NCBI GenBank assembly: GCA_013997645.1
Contig: PNKB01000042.1
Span: forward strand, 1 to 32,010
DNA length: 32,010 bases
Reading direction: 5' to 3'
Origin: Cyanobacteria bacterium PR.3.49
GTDB taxonomy: Bacteria; Cyanobacteriota; Vampirovibrionia; Obscuribacterales; Obscuribacteraceae
The position numbers and the translations under genes are program-made. The notes below the pieces were generated by a model. It ran no database searches, was not told where the DNA came from, and saw only the letters and a program-made list of their open reading frames with translations. Positions within the stretch are counted from its first letter, which is position 1; each line of letters opens with the position of its first letter. Positions 25,728-32,010 of the stretch are shown piece by piece.

Positions 25728-26042
25728 ATTGCCGAAATCGCGATGGTTTCAACTGTCTTACGACGGCAAGATTAAGCCGAGCGCTCGAGGGATTGTCTTT
25801 AGCCTTTCAAGCGATCAAAATGATTTTAAAGGTTGGCGTTAAGGTGATTATTCGCCGGACGCGGGTACAAAACTGGTAAGAAATTCGACCGAACAGACTT
25901 TGGCCAATCCAAGGTTCATAGCTGGTTAGCAATTGACGATCTCAACTTTTCCGAAATCACCGGCATGATGAGCGAGCGCGGAGGCACTCGGCTCTCCTGG
26001 CCGGTTTTCCATTTATAGTCCCCTCTGAAAGGAGGTTTGATC
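25728..26042. other. 315-nt intergenic stretch before hpf, no gene seen
   Basis: No convincing ORF or RNA gene. It has a 10-bp palindrome CGAGCGCTCG (25778-25787) without a T tract, a -10-like TATAGT at 26014-26019 without a good -35, and CTCCT (25995-25999) that could pair with the AGGAG of the hpf RBS. Confidence 0.5.
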
Positions 26043-26630
26043 ATGCAAGTGACCGTAACCGGGCGCAATATCGAGCTCACCCCAGCCCTCAAAGATTATT
26101 TGGTGGACAAGTTAGCGCGAGCGCAAAAACACTTCGATCATGCACTCAGTATTACAGCCCTTCTCAGCGTAGCCAAGAATCCATCGATAGCCCATAACCA
26201 GACGGCCGAAATTACGATCAGTCTTAATGGTTCAGTGATTCGCGGAGAAGAGTCGACCGAAAATATGTACGCCTCCATTGATTTGGTTGCCGACAAGATA
26301 GAAAGACAACTGCGCAAGTACAAGACAAGGTATTGGCATAAGGGCGGGAAGAGCAAGGAACGTGGGGAACACGCTCCACCTGTTGACGTCAGTCCTTCTG
26401 AGGATGACGATTTCGCCGTCCAGAAAGAAATTGCCCTGGAGGATATCAAACCGAAAATTGTTCGCTCGAAGCGCTTCCCTTTGAAGCCGATGCTGCCTGA
26501 AGAAGCTTGCAAGCACATGGATTTGCTTGGACATGACTTCTTTATGTTCATCAACTCAGAGACACAACAGGTCAACACTGTTTATCACCGGCGCGACGGC
26601 AACTACGGATTGATCGAGCCCGAGGCATAA
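26043..26630 (+). CDS. hpf: long-form ribosome hibernation promoting factor
   Basis: Binds the 30S subunit in slow growth and drives 100S ribosome dimers. The product is 195 aa. The N-terminal S30AE domain spans about 1-100 (MQVTVTGRNIELTPALKDYL, then ENMYASIDLVADKIERQLRKYK). A charged linker (about 105-140) leads to the C-terminal dimerisation domain (KPMLPEEACKHMDLLGHDFFMFIN, VNTVYHRRDGNYGLIEPE). The long form is typical of Gram-positives and cyanobacteria, while E. coli uses short HPF plus RMF. The start is certain: AAAGGAGG (26028-26035) lies 7 nt before ATG 26043. It is probably monocistronic, with a 266-nt gap to the next start. Confidence 0.95.
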   Translation: MQVTVTGRNIELTPALKDYLVDKLARAQKHFDHALSITALLSVAKNPSIAHNQTAEITISLNGSVIRGEESTENMYASIDLVADKIERQLRKYKTRYWHKGGKSKERGEHAPPVDVSPSEDDDFAVQKEIALEDIKPKIVRSKRFPLKPMLPEEACKHMDLLGHDFFMFINSETQQVNTVYHRRDGNYGLIEPEA

Positions 26631-26896
26631 GACCGGGTCTGCTTGAGAACTGAAAAATTACAGGAAGCGGAGGCAATCTCTGCGGGCTGCCGCTCAGCTT
26701 GCTTGCCGCTTGCAAAGAACGCCGGTTTTTAAGTGGCGCAGTTGCCAGTATTTCAGTAAAAATCCTATGTCCATATAAATAGAATCAATTAAAATCCATT
26801 CTTGGTATGCTGAAACAGCCGCGGGGGTCAACCCACCGGCTGGCGGTTTACAGCGTATTCGAAAAGTTTGAATCGCGATTTTTCAAGAGGCGTAGC

Positions 26897-29800
26897 GTGG
26901 TGTCATCTAGTTCAGATTGTGGTGTTGCAAAAAGAATTTTTCTCTCTCTGTTCATCGCAGCAACGGTATTCATAGGACCTTCTGCTCCGATCGCATTCGC
27001 CGATCAGAATGCTGTGATTGGCTTGAACAACGAAGGCGTGAAAGCGCTTAACTCGGGCAATTTCGCACTGGCAATCCAAAAGTTCGAAGCTGCTTTGCAG
27101 ATGGATAAGTCTTATGCACTGGCAAGAGAAAATCTGGCCATCGCGCATAACAACTATGGACTGCAGCTGGCTAAAAGCAATCCCAATGAAGCTCTCAAGC
27201 AGTTTCACCAGGCTTATTATTTGAACAAAACGAATGCCACCACTGCGCAAAACGTGGAAGGCATAATTCGCATGCTTGGCAAAGATCCGCGTGATTTCAA
27301 AACCCGCGTGCAAATGGCTGACCAGGCGCGGGCATCCGGTGATTTTGTCGGCGCCATTGTTGAGTATGCAGAAGCACTGAAGATAAAAGATGATGCGCGC
27401 ACTCACATCAAACTCGGCGATGTTTATCGCGTGCGCGACAACACCGACGATGCCATCAGAGAGTTTCAGGCTGCAGCTCGTGCTGGAGATAGCGCAGAGG
27501 TTGAAGTAAAACTCGGTCAAGCGTTGCAAGCCAAAGGCGATCTGCCTGGTGCCGTAGCTGCGTTTGGCAGAGCGCTTGCTTTCAATCCTTCTGACAGTGA
27601 TACGCTCGATGCGCTGCAAGCCGCCTGGGAAGATGCTTTGAAGAAAGATCCTCTGGCGCCGGATAACCACATTGGTTTGGGACAAGCGCTGCAATTCCGC
27701 GGAGATTTCGGTGGTGCAACTGCCGAATACAAGCAAGCAATTCAATTGTCTAAGGGCAACAACCCGACTGCAATGAAGCTGCTTAATGCTCTGCCCGATG
27801 TAATCAAAAAAGCCACCACCGATAAACACATCAACAATGCTGCTGATTTGATTACTAAGAAGTTATATGCACCCGCTCTTGAAGAACTCAAATTGGCGCT
27901 TCAATCTGCTCCGAATAACCCGGATATCTGGGTAAACATGGGCATTTGCTATCAACAGACAGAGAAGTATCAAGAAGCAATTGATGCGTATCAAAAAGCC
28001 CTGCAATTAGATCCGAAAAATTCTGATGCGGCAGAAGGATACAAGAGCTGCACCGCAGCACTGCAAGAAAAACAAGTTGCACAAGCAGAAGGTGCTGCCG
28101 GAGATGCTTACAAACAGGGCAAGTATGAAGAGGCTCTGAAACTGTACGGCAATCTGATTCAGAAGGATCCGAAAAATGCTGCCTACTACTACAACCGTGG
28201 TGCTGCGCAGCAAATGTTGAAGCAGTACGATGCAGCGATGGCTGACTACAACACAGCCATGGGTCTAGATCCGAAGAACAAGACTTACAGCGATGCGATG
28301 GACTCGGCTAAGAAAGCAAAAGTCGATCCGATCATTGCTGATGCTGTGGCAAAACACAAAGCCGAAGATTACACCGGTGCAATTGCCGGATATCAGCAAG
28401 CACTCGCGATTCAGCCCGGCAATGCGCCGCTCTGGTTTAACATAGCCAGCGCATATTATGCGATGGAGGATTATTCCAGAGCGCGTGATGCTTATCAGAA
28501 AGCAATCGAAGTCGATCCTAAAGGGCAAGTCGATGACCTTTATTTGATAGCAGTAATCGACGAGCACTTTGGCAAAGGACCGCAAGCGCAGGGCGAATAC
28601 TTGCGTTATATGGCTCAGGCTCCGAGCGGCAAGTATGTTACTCAAGCAAAAGAACGCGTGACTGCTTTAAACAAGGGCGAGCCGCCGCAGAAGATCAAAG
28701 GCAAGGCAGAAATTGCTGCAGAAAAAACTGCTGACGATGCGTATCAAGCCGCTATGAATTTGAGCAATGCAGGCAAGATGGATGATGCGATAGCGCAGAT
28801 TCAAAAGGCAATTGCTGCACAACCTAAGTATGCCGACTACTATGCCGTCTACGGTTCTTTCCTGCAAAAGCAAGGCAAACTCGATGAAGCGATGGCACAG
28901 TACAAACAAGCCGCGTCTATCGATCCGAAGAATCCGAAGAATCAAGAATACTTGAACGCTGTTGCTGATGCGCAAGGCGACAAGGTTGCACCGATTGCCG
29001 AAGCTGCTGTGAAGCTGCAGCAAGACGGACAGCTTCCACAAGCCATTGCGAAGTATCAAGAAGCTCTGGCCATTCTCCCCAATAACGGGCCGCTGTGGAG
29101 AAACTTGGGCAGTGCTTATCAGGCAAGTGATGATTTTAACAATGCATTCAATAGCTATAAGAAGGCTTATTCCGTAGATCCGAAGGGTGAAGTGAACAGC
29201 CTTTATTTCATGGCAGTTATTGATGAAAATTTCAAACGCGGTCAAGCTGCGTTTGATAAATACAATCAATACAAGCGTGAAGCACCGGCAGGCCAGTTCA
29301 TCAAAGAAGCAAATGCAAGGATTGCGGCTTTAAGTAAGAACGTTAACGACACTGTAGCGATGCAAACGCAAGCGGAAGCTAAAGCGAATGCAGAAACAGA
29401 GAAGTTAAGTGCACAGGCTGTGGCCGCTTATGAGAAAAAGGACTACGACACTGCGCTTGGACTTTACCAGCAAATCGCCCAGTTGAAACCGAAAGAACCA
29501 TCTGTGCCCTATGCACTTGGCGCTATCTACCAGCAAAAGGAAGATTGGGCAAATGCTGTGAAGTATTTCCAACAAGCGTCAAGCATGGATCCAAAGAATA
29601 AGGCTTACGCGGAAGCCGCTGCTGCTGCTCAAGCAAGTGCTGTTGGACCAGTCATGAACGAGGGCTATAAGAAACAAACCGCCGGCGATAATGCAGGAGC
29701 AATTCCGCTCTACGAGCAAGGTTTGAAACAGTTTCCTAATAACGCGGCTGGTTGGACAAGTTTGGCAGCAGCTTACCAGGCTACAGACGCTTTCCAAAAA

Positions 29801-30673
29801 GCATATGACGCGTATAAAAAGGGCTATGATCTCGATCCCAAAGGACAGGTTGGCAACCTTTATTTCATGGGTATCTTGGACGAGAACTTCGGCAAGGGTA
29901 ATCAGGCTTGGAACGAGTATCGCGATTACGTTGCCAAAGATCCGCGCGGTGCTTATGTTTCAGATGCGCAATCCCGAATCGCTCGTCTCGGTAAAAACGT
30001 GAATGACGTTGTGAAATTGCAAACGAGCGGTCAGGTCAAGGCGCAAGGCGATGCAGCAGCTGCTTACGATGCAGCTGTAAAACTGCAGACAGACCAGAAA
30101 TACGACGAGTCGATTGCTAAATACAAGGAAGCGATTGCTCTTCTGCCCAATAGCGATTCCTTCTACTACGGTATGGGGACTTGCTATCAAGCGAAGAACG
30201 ATATCGATTTAGCAATTGAGGCTTACAAGAAAGCGATCAGCCTGGCGCCCAACAATCCAACGTACAAACAGACGCTGACTGGTGCGCAGCAGGTCAAGGC
30301 TGCTCCTTTGATCGACTCTGCGATCAAGAAGCAGACTGACGCTGCCAAGCCGGATCTCCCTGGTGCGATTGCCGACTACGAAGCGGCGCTCAAATTGTGG
30401 AACGATCCGTCCACTCACATGAATTTGGGAACCGCGTATCAAGCGGCGAACAACTTGAACCGTGCGATGACGGAATACAACAGCGCTCTGCAGATGGATC
30501 CGAAGACTTGCGTCGAGTGCTACTACTATCGCGGCACCCTCTGGGAAGCCTTGAAGAACGTTCCCAACGCGGTCAAGGACTATCAGGCATACTTGCGAGC
30601 TGCGCCCGGTGGACAAAGTGCCGCTGCAGTTAGAGAGCGGATTAAACTGATTGCCCCTGCCGGTAAGCGATAA
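26897..30673 (+). CDS. giant exported TPR protein with ~220-aa super-repeats
   Basis: A 1258-aa protein of roughly 25-30 tetratricopeptide repeats with no other domain. The frame is open from ATG 26807, which has no SD. GTG 26897 is preferred because AGAGG (26886-26890) lies 6 nt before it and the product then starts with a textbook signal peptide: K12-R13, a hydrophobic core IFLSLFIAATVFIG, and AFA35 before DQ. The N-terminal ~470 residues are irregular TPRs. After that, four super-repeats of 219-221 aa run to the C-terminus, each opened by a x-x-P-[IVL] motif and closed by AP-x-G plus a basic R-I/V-x-L helix. It is rich in Ala, Gln, Lys and Tyr and nearly free of Cys. Probably a periplasmic or surface scaffold; partner unknown. 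nfo follows after 12 nt. Confidence 0.88.
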   Translation: MVSSSSDCGVAKRIFLSLFIAATVFIGPSAPIAFADQNAVIGLNNEGVKALNSGNFALAIQKFEAALQMDKSYALARENLAIAHNNYGLQLAKSNPNEALKQFHQAYYLNKTNATTAQNVEGIIRMLGKDPRDFKTRVQMADQARASGDFVGAIVEYAEALKIKDDARTHIKLGDVYRVRDNTDDAIREFQAAARAGDSAEVEVKLGQALQAKGDLPGAVAAFGRALAFNPSDSDTLDALQAAWEDALKKDPLAPDNHIGLGQALQFRGDFGGATAEYKQAIQLSKGNNPTAMKLLNALPDVIKKATTDKHINNAADLITKKLYAPALEELKLALQSAPNNPDIWVNMGICYQQTEKYQEAIDAYQKALQLDPKNSDAAEGYKSCTAALQEKQVAQAEGAAGDAYKQGKYEEALKLYGNLIQKDPKNAAYYYNRGAAQQMLKQYDAAMADYNTAMGLDPKNKTYSDAMDSAKKAKVDPIIADAVAKHKAEDYTGAIAGYQQALAIQPGNAPLWFNIASAYYAMEDYSRARDAYQKAIEVDPKGQVDDLYLIAVIDEHFGKGPQAQGEYLRYMAQAPSGKYVTQAKERVTALNKGEPPQKIKGKAEIAAEKTADDAYQAAMNLSNAGKMDDAIAQIQKAIAAQPKYADYYAVYGSFLQKQGKLDEAMAQYKQAASIDPKNPKNQEYLNAVADAQGDKVAPIAEAAVKLQQDGQLPQAIAKYQEALAILPNNGPLWRNLGSAYQASDDFNNAFNSYKKAYSVDPKGEVNSLYFMAVIDENFKRGQAAFDKYNQYKREAPAGQFIKEANARIAALSKNVNDTVAMQTQAEAKANAETEKLSAQAVAAYEKKDYDTALGLYQQIAQLKPKEPSVPYALGAIYQQKEDWANAVKYFQQASSMDPKNKAYAEAAAAAQASAVGPVMNEGYKKQTAGDNAGAIPLYEQGLKQFPNNAAGWTSLAAAYQATDAFQKAYDAYKKGYDLDPKGQVGNLYFMGILDENFGKGNQAWNEYRDYVAKDPRGAYVSDAQSRIARLGKNVNDVVKLQTSGQVKAQGDAAAAYDAAVKLQTDQKYDESIAKYKEAIALLPNSDSFYYGMGTCYQAKNDIDLAIEAYKKAISLAPNNPTYKQTLTGAQQVKAAPLIDSAIKKQTDAAKPDLPGAIADYEAALKLWNDPSTHMNLGTAYQAANNLNRAMTEYNSALQMDPKTCVECYYYRGTLWEALKNVPNAVKDYQAYLRAAPGGQSAAAVRERIKLIAPAGKR
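28322..30670 (+). repeat. four tandem ~660-bp coding super-repeats
   Basis: Copies begin at 28322 (VDPIIADAV), 28985 (VAPIAEAAV), 29642 (VGPVMNEGY) and 30299 (AAPLIDSAI); the steps are 663, 657 and 657 bp. Each has AI-x-x-Y-x-x-AL, then DP-K-G-x-V-x-x-LY-x-x-x-x-x-DE-x-F in copies 1-3. Each ends in a cap such as APSGKYVTQAKERVTAL, APAGQFIKEANARIAAL, DPRGAYVSDAQSRIARL or APGGQSAAAVRERIKLI. Copy 4 is shortened at the stop codon. KNVND follows the cap in copies 2 and 3. Divergence between copies points to old duplications under selection. Confidence 0.8.
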
Positions 30674-30685
30674 GCAGATCTCGAA

Positions 30686-31567
30686 GTGAGCCCTGTTTCC
30701 AAATCCTCGCCCAAAACTGAGAGCAAGCAATTGCTGTTAGGCGGGCACGTTAATGGCGGCATCAAAGGCTCGGTGGCAAAAGCCGAAGAGATTGGTGCGC
30801 AGGTCATGCAGATCTTTCTCGGCTCTCCGCAATCGTGGCAAGATGCTGCTCCGCTCGATAAGGATGTCGACCTCTTTGTGGCTCAGGTAGCCGAAAAGAA
30901 ACTTGGCCCTGTTTTCGTGCACGGAAACTATCTGGTCAATTTGGCATCGAACGACCCGGCGAATTTGGAGAAGTCGATCAATAAACTTCGGCACACTCTC
31001 TTTTTGTCCGATCGTATAGGCGCTCAGGCTGTCATTTTTCATCCTGGTGCCGCTGGTCAAACAGCAAAGCCGGAGGCACTGAAAAAGGTCGTCGCTTCCT
31101 TGAGACAAATTCTAAAAGGATACAAAGGCAAAACAAAACTGGCGCTTGAAGTTTGTGCCGGAGCCGGAACGACAATCGGAGACAGGTTTTCAGACCTCAG
31201 CTCTATCATCAATGCGATGAATGGAGACGAGCGCCTTGCTGTTTGCCTTGACACCTGCCACCTTTATGCCGCCGGATATGATGTCAGCTCCGCTCAAGGA
31301 CTGCAAGCGACGATCGCCGAATTCGAGAAGGAGGTTGGCTTTTCGAGGTTGGTGGCAATACACGCCAACGATTCAAAAACTCCTTTGGGCGCAAGAAAAG
31401 ATCGCCATGAGAATATCGGCAAGGGTTGCATTGGCGAGGAGGCATTCCGGAGAATGTTGCAGCACAAGGCTTTGCGGCATCAGCCCTGGATTCTCGAAGT
31501 GCCTGGTTTTTCTGAAAAGGGACCGGATCGCGAGAACCTCGATATACTCAGGCGTCTAGCCAATTAG
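30686..31567 (+). CDS. nfo: endonuclease IV (AP endonuclease)
   Basis: Base-excision-repair enzyme that cuts 5' of abasic sites and removes 3' blocking groups, using three Zn ions. All nine metal ligands of E. coli Nfo are present at a constant +10 offset: H79, H119, E155, D189, H192, H226, D239, H241 and E271. It is 293 aa, slightly longer than E. coli (285) through a short N-terminal extension. The start is GTG 30686, with no clear SD, 12 nt after the giant TPR gene's stop, so expression probably depends on read-through and perhaps translational coupling from that gene. Family and catalytic competence are not in doubt. Confidence 0.96.
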   Translation: MSPVSKSSPKTESKQLLLGGHVNGGIKGSVAKAEEIGAQVMQIFLGSPQSWQDAAPLDKDVDLFVAQVAEKKLGPVFVHGNYLVNLASNDPANLEKSINKLRHTLFLSDRIGAQAVIFHPGAAGQTAKPEALKKVVASLRQILKGYKGKTKLALEVCAGAGTTIGDRFSDLSSIINAMNGDERLAVCLDTCHLYAAGYDVSSAQGLQATIAEFEKEVGFSRLVAIHANDSKTPLGARKDRHENIGKGCIGEEAFRRMLQHKALRHQPWILEVPGFSEKGPDRENLDILRRLAN

Positions 31568-31617
31568 CAAACTTCGTGTATGCTATTGACATGGGCTTTT
31601 GAGGCATGTCTAGGCAC

Positions 31618-32010
31618 ATGAGGAATTCCAACTTACTAATCGCTTTGGCTATAGGGCTGATTTTTCCTTGCAGTGCACAAGCATCGGAAGAAGATTGGAT
31701 TCGCTACTCGCTGGGAGCAAAGCGCGCCATGTCGGCAGCCAACTACACGGCTGCTGAAGAGCTTTTGAAGAAAGCCGACAAAGAAGCCGATGGTATCACC
31801 AACAATTCTTCCCATAAAGCAATCACGCTGGGCAACCTCTCCTTGGTCTATAAAGCCAAAGGCGATTATCCCAGTGCTGAGATTTGCGCCAGGCAATCAG
31901 TAGATTTGATGCGCAAATTGGAGAAGCGTGACGACTTCTCTTTTGCAGTGGCACTCAGCAATCTGGCAGGAATTTTGAAAGATCAGGCTAAATTCAATGA
32001 CGCCGAGCCG
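31618..32010 (+). CDS. exported TPR protein, 5' part only
   Basis: The frame is open from ATG 31618 to the window edge (131 codons). The protein begins MRNSNLLIALAIGLIFPCSAQASEEDW: a short signal peptide with likely cleavage at AQA-SE, or a lipoprotein at PCS, though that lipobox is poor. The repeats that follow are TPR_12-like (AAEELLKKADKEAD, LGNLSLVYKAKGDYPSAE, ALSNLAGILKDQAKFNDAEP) and resemble the kinesin-light-chain type at 7429-8559. ATG 31606 is in frame and possible. GAGG (31601-31604) is too close to 31606 and far from 31618, so the start is uncertain. It lies 50 nt after nfo and may be in the same operon. Confidence 0.8.
   Translation, partial: MRNSNLLIALAIGLIFPCSAQASEEDWIRYSLGAKRAMSAANYTAAEELLKKADKEADGITNNSSHKAITLGNLSLVYKAKGDYPSAEICARQSVDLMRKLEKRDDFSFAVALSNLAGILKDQAKFNDAEP

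Noticed and set aside
25778..25787. CGAGCGCTCG palindrome as terminator of the TIM-barrel gene
   Set aside because: No loop of proper size and no T tract follows.
25728..26042. tRNA or small RNA gene before hpf
   Set aside because: No T-arm motif or cloverleaf and no long stem found on either strand by eye.
26807..26896. N-terminal 30 codons from ATG 26807 of the giant TPR ORF
   Set aside because: No SD at 26807, and the signal peptide would be buried behind 40 residues; GTG 26897 has an SD and gives a normal signal peptide.
26912..27829. 305-aa minus-strand ORF opposite the giant TPR gene
   Set aside because: Shadow of the TPR repeats; the protein looks like reversed repetitive coding sequence and has no SD.
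28322..30673. Possible CRISPR or non-coding tandem repeats
   Set aside because: The repetition is at protein level in one open frame with diverged DNA; there are no short identical repeats with spacers.

Overview
The window is an ordinary-density stretch of bacterial chromosome: about 20 genes on both strands with short intergenic gaps and no rRNA, tRNA, IS element, prophage or CRISPR array that I can see. Gene content points to a diderm, heterotrophic bacterium that makes haem by the C5 route (hemL), oxidises fatty acids (fadJ) and secretes many TPR proteins. Three details suggest a non-photosynthetic relative of cyanobacteria (Melainabacteria/Vampirovibrionia, perhaps an Obscuribacter-like lineage): the cyanobacterial-style N-terminal extension on PRPP synthetase, the long-form HPF, and an SLH-like segment on an exported TIM-barrel protein. 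This placement is inference from protein flavour, not a database match.

Left third (1-7.4 kb): the 5' part of rplU (minus strand) with a structured leader; a 69-aa hypothetical; a 2-Cys peroxiredoxin closed by a clear terminator; a cytoplasmic TlpA-like thioredoxin; hemL; a convergent, overlapping ComF-family phosphoribosyltransferase; a PLP enzyme of the Met-gamma-lyase/aluminium-resistance family; and prs with a glyoxalase II-like metallohydrolase behind it.

Middle (7.4-19.3 kb): on the minus strand, mfd is followed by a coupled lipoprotein peptidyl-prolyl isomerase and a kinesin-light-chain-type TPR protein. On the plus strand come an exported TPR protein, mnmA, and an exported amidase with a good sigma70-type promoter.

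Right third (18.6-32 kb): on the minus strand lie nadE, a four-helix membrane protein, fadJ, and thpR overlapping the end of fadJ. On the plus strand lie the exported TIM-barrel/SLH-like protein, hpf, a 1258-aa exported TPR protein built from four ~220-aa super-repeats, nfo, and the start of another exported TPR protein cut by the window edge.

Most genes are housekeeping: DNA repair (mfd, nfo), tRNA and ribosome functions (rplU, mnmA, hpf), cofactors (hemL, nadE), nucleotide precursors (prs) and redox defence. The least explained material is the extracytoplasmic set: three exported TPR proteins, the TIM-barrel/SLH-like protein, the tailed amidase and the parvulin lipoprotein. I found no convincing novel defence, mobile or biosynthetic system. 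The best leads are the super-repeat TPR protein, the SLH-like fusion and a terminator-like hairpin in the rplU leader. Several starts were moved from the longest-ORF start on Shine-Dalgarno or signal-peptide grounds.
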